Positions 8,545-17,038 of a stretch of DNA of 64,000 nucleotides are shown here, piece by piece (position 1 is the stretch's first letter; each line of letters opens with the position of its first letter). This stretch comes from Lachnospiraceae bacterium (GTDB taxonomy: Bacteria; Bacillota; Clostridia; Lachnospirales; Lachnospiraceae): NCBI GenBank assembly GCA_024403455.1, contig JAKSRR010000006.1, positions 47,171 through 111,170 on the forward strand, given 5' to 3'. The notes beneath the pieces were generated by a model, which was given only the letters and a program-made list of their open reading frames with translations, made no database searches and was not told the DNA's origin. Position numbers and translations under genes: made by a program.

Positions 8545-9999
8545 ATGACAAAATGGATAATGAGAATTGCATACGTATATGTAGCGCTTCCTTTCATTAT
8601 ATTTGCTATCGGTTTTATGCGGTGGTATATAGGCATCCCAGCCGCAGGAGTAGCCATCTTTGGACTAGTTCGTATGTGGATGTCGGCAGAAGAATGTATT
8701 CTGCCGAAAAAAACAAAGAAAAATGTAACGAAGCTAGTACTGGCTGTGCTGTTCATTGGTGTCTGGGTTTATTTATCAGGGATTGGGAAATTTGTATGGC
8801 AGAACCAGGATCATGAATATAGAAACACCATATTTGAAATGCTGGTATCCCATAAGTGGCCGGTTATAAACGGAAATGGACGTGGAATGTCCTATTATAT
8901 CGGATTCTGGTTGCCAGCAGCGGTGTTTGGAAAAGTGTTTGGCATCTCTGCAGGGTTTGTATTCCAGGCGCTATGGGCAGTGCTTGGTATATTTTTAACC
9001 TATTATTTCATTTGTGACCGGATGCATAAATTTACGCTGTGGCCACTACTCATTGTCATTCTATTTAGTGGTCTAGATATGGCAGGCGTGCAGATTCTGG
9101 CAAGAATTCAGGGGTATCAGGGTGCTGTTGTAGATGCAGCGGGGCAAATAGAATGGTGGGCTGGAATCTACCAGTACTCCAGTATGACAACCCAGCTCTT
9201 CTGGGTGTTTAATCAAGCGGTTCCGGCATGGCTAGTGCTAATGCTTCTCTTGAAACAAAAGACGAATAAGTATGTACTAGTGCTTATGGGGGAACTGCTG
9301 TTGTGTAGTGCACTTCCTTTTATGGGGATGGTTCCGATTCTCCTGTATGTTGTTTTTTTCAGAAAATATGAGGGGAACAAAAAAGCTATACAATGGCGGA
9401 ATGATACCCTTACTTTAGAGAATCTTTTGGTGGGTGGTGTCACCGGGATTCTGACATTTCTGTATTATTTTGGGAATGATGCAAGTAAACAATCACAAAA
9501 CGTGGAGAGTATGGGTGGCGTTGTCGCATCGGAACTTTTGGTAGGGATAGGCTTGCTTTCCGTTCTGTTTATCCTGTTAGAAATGCTGGTATATGCTGGA
9601 CTGGTATTTCGATTCCAAAAAAAGAACATTTTATTTTATGTATGCGTTCTCTGGTTATGTATCTGCCCATTTATTAGAATTGGATACTCCTACGATTTTT
9701 GTATGAGAGCCTCCATTCCCTGTTTGTTTGTTCTGATGCTTTATGTGATAGATGCATTAAAAGAAAGCAAAAAGAAGAAAAAATATATCACGTTGGCATT
9801 ACTAATTATTTGTCTTGGTATTGGAGCTATTACACCGATTCATGAGTTTACGAGAACGGTGCAGGCCACGATGGAAGAGGCATCTGGAGTGCGGGAGAAG
9901 GAGACTCGATCGGTAGAGGAAGAAATTGTATTTCATGCGCCAAACTTCTCAATGGACACGAAGCAGAGTATTTTCTTTAACTATATTGGAAAAAAATAA
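8545..9999 (+). CDS. Polytopic membrane protein, GT-C-like, function unknown
   Basis: 484 residues with roughly 11-12 hydrophobic helices and almost no soluble domain apart from short loops. The loop after the third helix carries NQDHEYRN, an acidic position where GT-C glycosyltransferases often keep a catalytic Asp/Glu, and a later loop has many Trp and Tyr residues. No family is recognised with certainty. It probably forms a two-gene unit with hemW, since the spacing is short and no promoter lies between. No terminator follows; the lysine riboswitch leader begins about 20 bases downstream. Confidence 0.8.
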   Translation: MTKWIMRIAYVYVALPFIIFAIGFMRWYIGIPAAGVAIFGLVRMWMSAEECILPKKTKKNVTKLVLAVLFIGVWVYLSGIGKFVWQNQDHEYRNTIFEMLVSHKWPVINGNGRGMSYYIGFWLPAAVFGKVFGISAGFVFQALWAVLGIFLTYYFICDRMHKFTLWPLLIVILFSGLDMAGVQILARIQGYQGAVVDAAGQIEWWAGIYQYSSMTTQLFWVFNQAVPAWLVLMLLLKQKTNKYVLVLMGELLLCSALPFMGMVPILLYVVFFRKYEGNKKAIQWRNDTLTLENLLVGGVTGILTFLYYFGNDASKQSQNVESMGGVVASELLVGIGLLSVLFILLEMLVYAGLVFRFQKKNILFYVCVLWLCICPFIRIGYSYDFCMRASIPCLFVLMLYVIDALKESKKKKKYITLALLIICLGIGAITPIHEFTRTVQATMEEASGVREKETRSVEEEIVFHAPNFSMDTKQSIFFNYIGKK

Positions 10000-10018
10000 A
10001 AGATTTCCTGGTAATACG

Positions 10019-10047
10019 TTGACATTGTGTGGGGCTAGTGTTATTTT
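10019..10047 (+). promoter_or_regulatory. Promoter of the dapA-dapB unit
   Basis: TTGACA (10019-10024), 17-base spacer, TATTTT (10042-10047) preceded by an extended TGT. Transcription should begin near 10054, just before the riboswitch aptamer. Confidence 0.75.
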
Positions 10048-10061
10048 ATACGCATATACGT

Positions 10062-10229
10062 AAGGTAGAGGTCGCGAGGCTTAGGAGTACCATTTCGGAT
10101 GTGACAGGCACAGAGGAAGAAGTGGAAAAGGAAGAATCGCCGAAAGTGCAGAGTACCTGCTATTCTGTAACTTGGGGATGCGAATAAGATTCGTATCACT
10201 GTCATCTTTTTAGAAGATGGAGGGCTATC
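10062..10229 (+). ncRNA. Lysine riboswitch (L box)
   Basis: Senses lysine and controls the downstream diaminopimelate genes. Conserved L-box elements appear in order: GGTAGAGGTCGCG, AGGAGTAC, AATCGCCGAAAG, a helix with CTTGGGG, the CATC...GATG hairpin (10204-10219) and the closing GGAGGGCTATC. The P1 helix pairs GGTAG with CTATC. The order matches the Bacillus lysC leader. An AAAAGA/TCTTTT hairpin and a terminator follow, fitting lysine-triggered termination. Confidence 0.93.
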
Positions 10230-10246
10230 AAAAGAAGAATCTTTTG

Positions 10247-10271
10247 CCGGCTTTCTAAAGCCGGTTTTTTT
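10247..10271 (+). terminator. Riboswitch-controlled terminator before dapA
   Basis: CCGGCTT-TCTA-AAGCCGG followed by seven T residues. It lies between the aptamer and the dapA ribosome site, so it is the expression platform of the lysine riboswitch. It could also stop read-through from the gene upstream. Confidence 0.9.
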
Positions 10272-10309
10272 ATACCTTACAAAAAATATTATTTTTGGAG
10301 GAAAATGAA

Positions 10310-11197
10310 ATGGCAGTATTTGAAGGTGCTGGTGTTGCAATTGTAACACCCTTTAAGCAGGACGGGTCCGTTGATTACGATCAGTTTGCAAAGAACATCG
10401 AGGAACAGATTGCTGGTAACACAGACGCAATCATTGTTTGTGGAACCACTGGTGAGGCATCCACTCTGACACACGAGGAGCACTTGGATGTGATTGAGTA
10501 TTGTGTAAAGCAGGTAAATCACAGAATTCCAGTTATTGCTGGAACTGGCTCGAACTGTACAGAAACAGCAATTTATCTCTCTAAGGAAGCTGAGAAGAGA
10601 GGCGTAGATGGACTTCTTCTTGTTACACCTTATTACAATAAAGCTACCCAGAAGGGATTAAAGGAACACTTTACCTTGATTGCAAATGAAGTAAAGATTC
10701 CTATCATTCTCTACAATATTCCTGGCCGTACAGGTGGCGTAAATATTCTTCCAGAGACTATTGTTAGTCTTTGCAAGGATGTTCCTAACATTGTTGGTGT
10801 AAAGGATGCAACCGGTAACTTGTCTCAGGTTGCGAAGTTAATGGCGTTAGCAAAGGGAACCGTTGATGTATATTCTGGAAATGATGACCAGATTGTACCC
10901 GTTCTTTCCCTTGGTGGTAAGGGTGTTATCTCTGTACTCAGCAATGTAGCACCGAAGCAGACCCATGATATTTGCCAGCTCTACTTTGAAGGAAAAGTGA
11001 AAGAAAGCTGTGCCCTTCAGTTAGATGCATTGGAAGTAATTAATAATTTGTTTATTGAAGTGAATCCGATTCCTGTAAAGAAAGCAATGAATCTGCAGGG
11101 AAATAAGGCTGGTGTTCTCCGTCGCCCTCTGACAGAGATGGAGCCGGAAAATGCCGCTAAGCTTGAAAAGAGCATGAAAGAATTCGGTATTCTGTAA
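10310..11197 (+). CDS. dapA: 4-hydroxy-tetrahydrodipicolinate synthase
   Basis: Condenses pyruvate with aspartate semialdehyde, the first committed step to diaminopimelate and lysine. 295 residues, the usual length. The Schiff-base lysine is Lys165 in VGVKDATGN. Tyr135, the GTTGEAST loop (45-52) and the GR pair at 139-140 are in place. The ATG at 10310 is chosen because GGAGG ends eight bases before it; an in-frame upstream start at 10295 overlaps the ribosome site. It is under lysine riboswitch control and followed by dapB. Confidence 0.97.
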   Translation: MAVFEGAGVAIVTPFKQDGSVDYDQFAKNIEEQIAGNTDAIIVCGTTGEASTLTHEEHLDVIEYCVKQVNHRIPVIAGTGSNCTETAIYLSKEAEKRGVDGLLLVTPYYNKATQKGLKEHFTLIANEVKIPIILYNIPGRTGGVNILPETIVSLCKDVPNIVGVKDATGNLSQVAKLMALAKGTVDVYSGNDDQIVPVLSLGGKGVISVLSNVAPKQTHDICQLYFEGKVKESCALQLDALEVINNLFIEVNPIPVKKAMNLQGNKAGVLRRPLTEMEPENAAKLEKSMKEFGIL

Positions 11198-11221
11198 TAT
11201 TAGGGATTGTTAGTGAATATG

Positions 11222-11244
11222 CTGGCTGCGTAACCCGCAGCCGG
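11222..11244 (+). other. Intercistronic hairpin between dapA and dapB
   Basis: CTGGCTGCG and CGCAGCCGG pair around a five-base loop. There is no good T run, so it more likely protects or processes the message than ends it. Confidence 0.5.
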
Positions 11245-11272
11245 TATTTCTTTAGAAAAGGAGTGAAATTCG

Positions 11273-12028
11273 ATGACAAGAATTATTATGCATGGTTGTA
11301 ATGGCCGTATGGGACAAGTAATTACCGGTATTGTAAAGGCCGATCCAGAGGTAACAATGGTTGCAGGTGTAGATGTATCTGATCATATTCAAAATGAGTA
11401 TCCAGTATTTAAGAATATTGCAGATTGTGATGTGGAAGCAGATGTCATTATTGATTTCTCCAATGCGGCAGCAGTAGATGGTCTTTTAGAGTATTCTGTT
11501 TCCAAGCAAGTTCCTGTAGTTTTATGTTCTACAGGCCTTTCAGAGGAACAGCTTGCAAAAGTTAAAGAGTCGGCGGCAAAGGTTGCGGTACTTAAGTCTG
11601 CCAATATGTCTCTTGGAATTAATCTTCTTATGAAGCTACTAAAGGAAGCAACCGGCGTTCTCTCCCCTGCTGGTTATGACGTGGAAATTGTTGAGAAGCA
11701 TCATAATCAGAAGTTAGATGCTCCTTCCGGTACAGCCATTGCGTTGGCTGATTCTGTGAATGAGGCAGCTGGTGGGAAGTATGAATATGTTTATGACAGG
11801 AGCCAGGTAAGACAGAAGAGAGATGCAAAAGAGCTTGGTATCTCCGCAGTGCGCGGCGGTACGATTGTTGGTGAACATGACGTGTTGTTCTGCGGTATTG
11901 ATGAAGTGATTACCTTCTCTCATACAGCATATTCTAGAAGTGTATTTGCAAAGGGTGCGGTACAGGCAGCTAAGTTCCTCGCTGGAAAGCCCGCAGGTAT
12001 GTATGATATGCAGGATGTGATTGGGTAA
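11273..12028 (+). CDS. dapB: 4-hydroxy-tetrahydrodipicolinate reductase
   Basis: NAD(P)H-dependent second step of the diaminopimelate pathway. 251 residues. The N-terminal Rossmann motif GCNGRMG is at residues 8-14, followed by the STGL segment and the catalytic EKHHNQKLDAPSGTA segment, then RGGTIVGEHDV. AAAAGGAG precedes the ATG by eight bases. With dapA it forms a riboswitch-controlled two-gene unit. The downstream sugar gene rfbF is on the same strand only 55 bases away with no terminator seen, so some read-through into the polysaccharide locus is possible. Confidence 0.97.
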   Translation: MTRIIMHGCNGRMGQVITGIVKADPEVTMVAGVDVSDHIQNEYPVFKNIADCDVEADVIIDFSNAAAVDGLLEYSVSKQVPVVLCSTGLSEEQLAKVKESAAKVAVLKSANMSLGINLLMKLLKEATGVLSPAGYDVEIVEKHHNQKLDAPSGTAIALADSVNEAAGGKYEYVYDRSQVRQKRDAKELGISAVRGGTIVGEHDVLFCGIDEVITFSHTAYSRSVFAKGAVQAAKFLAGKPAGMYDMQDVIG

Positions 12029-12083
12029 TATTTGGCGGATACCCTAGTATATTGATAGATTGTTAAATGATGTGGGGGAATAA

Positions 12084-12863
12084 ATGAAAGTTGTACTTCT
12101 TGCCGGCGGAGCCGGAACACGAATCACAGAGGAAAGCCAGTATCGACCGAAACCGATGGTAGAAATTGGTGGGATGCCCATTTTATGGCATATCATGAAA
12201 GAGTATAGCCACTATGGGTTTAATGAGTTCATTGTTTGTGCCGGTTATAAGCAGGATTATATAAAAGAGTGGTTTAACCAGTATTTCTTATCCTCTAGTG
12301 ACATCACCTTTGATTACACGGAGGGAAGAAATGTCATTGTGCATGAGCAACGTACCGAGAAGTGGAAGGTCACTATCGTGGATACAGGATTAAATACCAT
12401 GACAGGTGGACGTATCAAAAGAGTGCAGAAGTACATTGGGGATGAACCATTTATGCTCACTTATGGAGATGCTGTGTGTGATGTAGATATTCAGGCGCTC
12501 CTTGATTTTCACCATTCACATAGAAAAGTGGCAACGTTAACATCTGTAATTCAAAAACAGGAAAAGGGAGTGCTGGATATTAATGAAGTGGGGGCAGTGC
12601 GGTGTTTTAGAGAAAAGCAGCCTTCCGATGGTACCCCCATCAATGCAGGATATATGGTGCTGCAGCCAGGAATTTTTGATTATTTGGAAGACGATTCCAC
12701 TGTTTTTGAAAAGGTGGCACTGGAAAAGTTAGCAGCAGAAGGGGAATTGATGAGTTATGTGCATAAAGGCTTTTGGCAATGTATGGATTCCCTTAGAGAA
12801 AAGCAGGAATTAGAACGAATCTGGGAACGAGGAAATGCTCCTTGGAAAAAATGGACGGATTAG
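12084..12863 (+). CDS. rfbF: Glucose-1-phosphate cytidylyltransferase
   Basis: Makes CDP-glucose from CTP and glucose-1-phosphate, the entry step to CDP-linked 6-deoxy and 3,6-dideoxy sugars. 259 residues. The nucleotidyltransferase signature LAGGAGTR is at residues 6-13, with RPKPMVEIGGMPILWHIM following and the metal-site LTYGDAVCDV segment near residue 130. GTGGGGGAA precedes the ATG. A hairpin terminator follows at once and rfbH has its own promoter, so it is a separate transcription unit although the three CDP-sugar genes (rfbF, rfbH, rfbG) belong to one pathway. Confidence 0.95.
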   Translation: MKVVLLAGGAGTRITEESQYRPKPMVEIGGMPILWHIMKEYSHYGFNEFIVCAGYKQDYIKEWFNQYFLSSSDITFDYTEGRNVIVHEQRTEKWKVTIVDTGLNTMTGGRIKRVQKYIGDEPFMLTYGDAVCDVDIQALLDFHHSHRKVATLTSVIQKQEKGVLDINEVGAVRCFREKQPSDGTPINAGYMVLQPGIFDYLEDDSTVFEKVALEKLAAEGELMSYVHKGFWQCMDSLREKQELERIWERGNAPWKKWTD

Positions 12864-12870
12864 TGAAAGA

Positions 12871-12893
12871 GAAGCCCAAGCGGGCTTCTTTTT
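12871..12893 (+). terminator. Terminator after rfbF
   Basis: GAAGCCC-AAGC-GGGCTTC followed by six T residues. Confidence 0.88.
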
Positions 12894-12925
12894 TATGGAG
12901 ACTTTTGGTCGAAATAGCCAATATA

Positions 12926-12934
12926 TGGTATAAT
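12926..12934 (+). promoter_or_regulatory. Extended -10 promoter before rfbH
   Basis: TGG immediately before TATAAT (12929-12934); the -35 (TTGGTC, 12905-12910) is poor. It probably drives the long polysaccharide operon beginning with rfbH. Confidence 0.6.
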
Positions 12935-12977
12935 ATTATAGGTTTATTTTGTGGAAATTTCGCTTGGAGAAAATATT

Positions 12978-14318
12978 ATGTCAACTTGGAAGAATGAGGA
13001 AGAGGCGCGTAACCAAATCAAGGAGTTGGTGGCAGCTTATTATCATGAATTTAAAGAAAAAAAGGATGCATTTAAAGAAGGAGATCGCATTTCTTATGCG
13101 GGTCGTGTCTTTGATGAGAAAGAGATGCAGGCTCTTACGGATGCGACACTGGATTTTTGGCTGACGACAGGACGTTTTGCGGATCGGTTTGAAAGTGAAT
13201 TTGGAAAGTGGATTGGCAGCAAGTTTGTCAGCATTGTGAATAGCGGTTCATCTGCCAATTTAATTGCATTCATGGCATTGACCTCTCCGCTTCTAGGTGA
13301 TAGACAGATTAAACGTGGGGATGAGGTAATAACAGTGGCAGGGGGCTTCCCTACCACTATCAGTGCCATTATGCAGTATGGTGCTGTGCCGGTATTTGTG
13401 GATATGACGGTTCCGCAGTATAACATAGATGTTACGCAGTTGGAGGCAGCTCTTTCTGAAAAAACAAAGTGTGTGATGATTGCACATACTTTAGGAAATC
13501 CCTTTGATTTGAAGGCTGTAATGGCTTTTTGTGAAAAACATAATTTATGGCTTGTTGAAGACAACTGTGATGCCCTAGGAACAAAGTATACCATTGATGG
13601 GACTACGAAATTTACTGGAACCTGGGGAGACATTGGTACCAGTAGTTTTTATCCCCCTCACCATATGACTATGGGGGAAGGTGGCGCTGTTTATACAGAC
13701 AATCCCTTATTGAACAGAATCATTCTTTCCTTCAGAGACTGGGGAAGAGACTGCGTATGCAAGTCTGGCCAGGATAATCGATGTGGTCACCGCTTTGATG
13801 GACAATTTGGACAACTTCCGGAAGGATATGATCATAAGTACGTATATAGCCACTTGGGATATAACTTAAAAGTTACGGATATGCAGGCGGCAATAGGTTG
13901 CGCACAGTTGGAAAAGTTTCCATCTTTTATTGTAAAGAGACGACAGAATTGGGATAGACTGCGAAAGGCATTAGAGCCGGTAAGCGATAAACTAATTCTT
14001 CCAGAACCAGCAGAAAGCAGTGAACCGTCCTGGTTTGGATTTTTGATTTCGGTAAAGCCCGAGAGCGGAAAAACAAGAAAAGATGTTACTGGGTACTTGG
14101 AAGAACATAATATTCAGACAAGACTACTCTTTGGTGGCAATATTACAAAGCAGCCCTGTTTTGATTCTATCCGTGGAACCGATGCATATCGGTGTGTAGG
14201 GGATTTGAAGACCACCGACTATATCATGGAAAATGCATTCTGGGTTGGCGTATATCCAGGTATGTCAGATGCGATGATTGATTATATGGCAAAATGTATT
14301 GTTGAGGCAGTTAAGTAA
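12978..14318 (+). CDS. rfbH: CDP-4-keto-6-deoxyglucose 3-dehydrase (E1)
   Basis: PMP-dependent iron-sulfur dehydrase that removes the C3 hydroxyl of CDP-4-keto-6-deoxyglucose on the way to 3,6-dideoxy sugars. It belongs to the DegT/AryC1 aminotransferase fold but has His228-His229 (SFYPPHHMTMGEGG) where aminotransferases have the PLP lysine, the hallmark of E1. Iron-sulfur ligands are visible as Cys259-x-Cys261-x7-Cys269, with Cys197 as a likely fourth. The ATG at 12978 is preceded by TTGGAGAAAA; the frame extends to 12951 from a GTG without a ribosome site. Its partner reductase (E3, RfbI/AscD) is not in this window. Confidence 0.94.
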   Translation: MSTWKNEEEARNQIKELVAAYYHEFKEKKDAFKEGDRISYAGRVFDEKEMQALTDATLDFWLTTGRFADRFESEFGKWIGSKFVSIVNSGSSANLIAFMALTSPLLGDRQIKRGDEVITVAGGFPTTISAIMQYGAVPVFVDMTVPQYNIDVTQLEAALSEKTKCVMIAHTLGNPFDLKAVMAFCEKHNLWLVEDNCDALGTKYTIDGTTKFTGTWGDIGTSSFYPPHHMTMGEGGAVYTDNPLLNRIILSFRDWGRDCVCKSGQDNRCGHRFDGQFGQLPEGYDHKYVYSHLGYNLKVTDMQAAIGCAQLEKFPSFIVKRRQNWDRLRKALEPVSDKLILPEPAESSEPSWFGFLISVKPESGKTRKDVTGYLEEHNIQTRLLFGGNITKQPCFDSIRGTDAYRCVGDLKTTDYIMENAFWVGVYPGMSDAMIDYMAKCIVEAVK

Positions 14319-14360
14319 AGAAACTACAAAAACATTAATGTAGGAAGAGTGTGTAAGCAT

Positions 14361-15965
14361 ATGAACACGAAGATGGAATTGTTAGATTGTACGTTACGGG
14401 ACGGAGCATACATTGTGGATGCTGCATTTGGTGTTGCTGCAATTAAGGGAATCATTAAAAAATTAGAATTGGCACGCGTTGAAATTATCGAATGTGGCTG
14501 GTTAAAGAATACGGAACATAAAGAAGGGACTAGCTTCTATCATGTTCCTGGGGATTTGGAACGTTATCTGCAGGGGAAGAATGAGAACCAGACCTATGTG
14601 GCAATGATTGACTGGGATAGATATGATTTAAGCTTTCTTCCGATATGTGATCATAAGTCGATTGATGCTATACGAGTGGTATTTCCGCAGAATAAATTTC
14701 GGGAAGGAATTGCTGTAGGCGCGCGGATTTTGGAAAAAGGCTACAAAGTCTATTTTCAGGCTGCTAATACCTATGGATATTCTGAAGCGGAGTTAATTGC
14801 TCTTGCAGAAGAAACAAATAAGGTTATGCCGGTTTCTCTTTCGGTTGTAGATACTTTTGGTACGATGTATGAAGAGGACCTGGATCGGATTGTAAGAACC
14901 CTTCACAAGGTGCTTGCTCCCTCCATCAAATTGGGATTTCATTCACATAACAATCAGCAACTATCTTTTGCACTATGTATGCATTTTGCAAAGCTGTGTG
15001 AGGAATTAGGAAGAGACGCTGTTATTGATGCAAGTTTATGCGGTATGGGACGTGGTGCTGGGAATGCAACCACAGAGTTGGTTTCTAGTTTCTTAAACAA
15101 AAAATATAGTGGCAACTATGATATGAATGAAATATTGGATGCCATTGATGTGTATATGGAAGAGTACAAACAGAAATTTACTTGGGGGTATTCAACACCA
15201 TACTTTATTGCTGGTATGTACTGTACCCATGTCAATAATATTGCCTATCTGTTGAATAATCACAGAACAAATGCGAAAGACATGCGTAGTGTGATTGACA
15301 GCATGGCGGCAGAGGATCGCAAAAAATATGATTATGATGTGTTAGAGGAGCATTTTTTAGCATATCAGTCTAGTTTGGTGGATGACGAAAAGACAATCAG
15401 TATGTTAAAGGAATCTTTTAAAGACAGAGAGATTCTTCTTGTATTTCCTGGAACTAGTGCAAAAAAACAACAAGATTGTATTAAAGAAAATGCAAAAGGG
15501 GCGCTAGTGATTGGCGTAAATTCTGTTGTGCCAGGATATGCGTATGACTATATTTTCTTTAGCCGTAATGGTCGTAGTGATTATGCGAAGGAGAATTATA
15601 CGAAACTTTATGAACAGGCAAAAAAAATCATTACCTCCAATATTAAAAAGGATGCAGAAGATGGGGAGTATATTCTGAATTACAATATGCTTATTAAAAG
15701 GGGCTGGGAGCACTTTGATGATTCAGGAATCATGTGCCTGCGATTATTAAATCGTCTAAATGTTAAAAAAGTATATTTGGCAGGGTTTGATGGTTTTGCA
15801 GAAAACTATGAGGATAGTTATGCAGATACGTCCATTCCTCACGTAAATCCAGGAAAAAGCTGGGCAGAATTAAATGCAGAAATTAAAGAGATGCTGCAGG
15901 ACTTCCTAGCGACAGTTGATGGTCGCATGGAAATCAAGTTTTTGACAGAGAGTAAATATCAGTAA
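14361..15965 (+). CDS. DRE-TIM aldolase-like protein with C-terminal MptE/Maf-like domain
   Basis: The first ~300 residues are an HMG-CoA-lyase/4-hydroxy-2-oxovalerate-aldolase-type barrel. LLDCTLRDGAYI gives the metal-binding Asp and Arg, and GFHSHNNQQLS gives the histidine metal ligands. Such enzymes cleave or form C-C bonds next to a 2-oxo acid. The last ~200 residues form a different domain, with LLVFPGTSAKK, YNMLIKRG and VYLAGFDGF, resembling the Rossmann-like MptE/DUF115 or Maf glycosyltransferase fold. That assignment is from pattern only. It starts a tight run of sugar-pathway genes and is followed 11 bases later by the cyclase. The ATG at 14361 is my choice: AGGAAGAG lies 11 bases upstream. 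A GTG at 14349 is too close to that site. Substrate unknown. Confidence 0.82.
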   Translation: MNTKMELLDCTLRDGAYIVDAAFGVAAIKGIIKKLELARVEIIECGWLKNTEHKEGTSFYHVPGDLERYLQGKNENQTYVAMIDWDRYDLSFLPICDHKSIDAIRVVFPQNKFREGIAVGARILEKGYKVYFQAANTYGYSEAELIALAEETNKVMPVSLSVVDTFGTMYEEDLDRIVRTLHKVLAPSIKLGFHSHNNQQLSFALCMHFAKLCEELGRDAVIDASLCGMGRGAGNATTELVSSFLNKKYSGNYDMNEILDAIDVYMEEYKQKFTWGYSTPYFIAGMYCTHVNNIAYLLNNHRTNAKDMRSVIDSMAAEDRKKYDYDVLEEHFLAYQSSLVDDEKTISMLKESFKDREILLVFPGTSAKKQQDCIKENAKGALVIGVNSVVPGYAYDYIFFSRNGRSDYAKENYTKLYEQAKKIITSNIKKDAEDGEYILNYNMLIKRGWEHFDDSGIMCLRLLNRLNVKKVYLAGFDGFAENYEDSYADTSIPHVNPGKSWAELNAEIKEMLQDFLATVDGRMEIKFLTESKYQ

Positions 15966-15976
15966 GGAGAAGGAAA

Positions 15977-17038
15977 ATGAAAAATTTACATATTAAGGCA
16001 AAACTATATGATTATGATGTGGAGTTTACAGATGATTTTTCGAAACAGATAAGTGCTTACTCTGAAAAAACAGCATTTGTTATTGATCAGAATGTTTTTA
16101 AACTGTATAAGGAAAAAATATTAATTCCTAAAGAGCGAGTGTTTTTGATGGATGCGGTCGAAGACAAAAAGAACATGGATACGGTTATGGATATTATTCG
16201 TTACCTAAAAGAACTTGGTGTGCGAAAGGATTGGACAGTAGTTTGTGTTGGTGGTGGAATTACGCAGGATGTAACAACAGTAGCTGCAGATTTATTCCTT
16301 AGAAATGTTGACTGGCACTTGTTTCCAACAACATTACTATCTATGTGTGACTCGTGTATTGGTGGGAAATGTGGTATAAATCTTGATTCGTACAAGAATC
16401 AGATTGGTGTCTTTTATCCACCGAAAAGAATAGTGATTGATACTGCTTTTATCGATACGCTTACGCCTGGAGATTATCTCAATGGGTGGGGGGAGATACT
16501 GAAATTTGCTTTGACAAATGGCGAAGAATTTTTTGATAAGATAGTGTCCGAGAAGTCATTTATTCCATGTGAACGTATAGAAGAATATATTTATGATGGA
16601 TTAAGAGTTAAACAGGCAGTGATTGAAGAGGACGAGTATGAGAGCGATATTAGACGAATCCTTAATTATGGTCATACCTTTGGTCATGCATTAGAAGCAT
16701 ATACCCATCATGTGATTCCCCATGGTAAGGGTGTCATCTGGGGAATTGATGTAGTGAACTACATAGGGTATAAAAAAGGTCTCATTAGCGAATTGTATTA
16801 TTTGGAAATTAAGGATTTAATCAGAAGAGCTTTTTTGCTGGAAGAGATTGTAATTGATGATGCAAGAAAACTGTACGAGATTATAAAAACGGATAAGAAA
16901 GTTAAAAATGGCTCATTGAGTTTTGCGATGTTGGATGCTCGGAGTCATTTAATAGTATATCCTATTGAATTAAACGATGAATTATTCAATTTATTTGTGG
17001 AGTATTTGGTGACAACACATGAATACTATAGCCATTGA
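15977..17038 (+). CDS. Dehydroquinate-synthase-like sugar phosphate cyclase
   Basis: Family of NAD- and metal-dependent cyclases that turn a sugar phosphate into a carbocycle (AroB, 2-epi-5-epi-valiolone synthase, 2-deoxy-scyllo-inosose synthase). 353 residues with family landmarks: VGGGITQD (91-98), FPTTLLSMCDS (116-126), GGKCGIN (129-135), KNQIG (140-144). Likely metal ligands are Glu173 (GWGEILK), His233 (GHTFGH) and His249 (HGKGV). It is unlikely to be the housekeeping AroB, because it sits inside a surface-sugar operon and differs from AroB around DSSVGGKTG (here DSCIGGKCG). AAGGAGAAGG precedes the ATG. The next gene, a kinase, overlaps its end by 20 bases, so the two are translationally coupled. 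Confidence 0.85.
   Translation: MKNLHIKAKLYDYDVEFTDDFSKQISAYSEKTAFVIDQNVFKLYKEKILIPKERVFLMDAVEDKKNMDTVMDIIRYLKELGVRKDWTVVCVGGGITQDVTTVAADLFLRNVDWHLFPTTLLSMCDSCIGGKCGINLDSYKNQIGVFYPPKRIVIDTAFIDTLTPGDYLNGWGEILKFALTNGEEFFDKIVSEKSFIPCERIEEYIYDGLRVKQAVIEEDEYESDIRRILNYGHTFGHALEAYTHHVIPHGKGVIWGIDVVNYIGYKKGLISELYYLEIKDLIRRAFLLEEIVIDDARKLYEIIKTDKKVKNGSLSFAMLDARSHLIVYPIELNDELFNLFVEYLVTTHEYYSH

Noticed and set aside
15977-17038. Calling the cyclase aroB
   Set aside because: The fold matches but the gene sits in a sugar locus with a kinase, and the DSxxGGK segment differs. No other shikimate genes are near.
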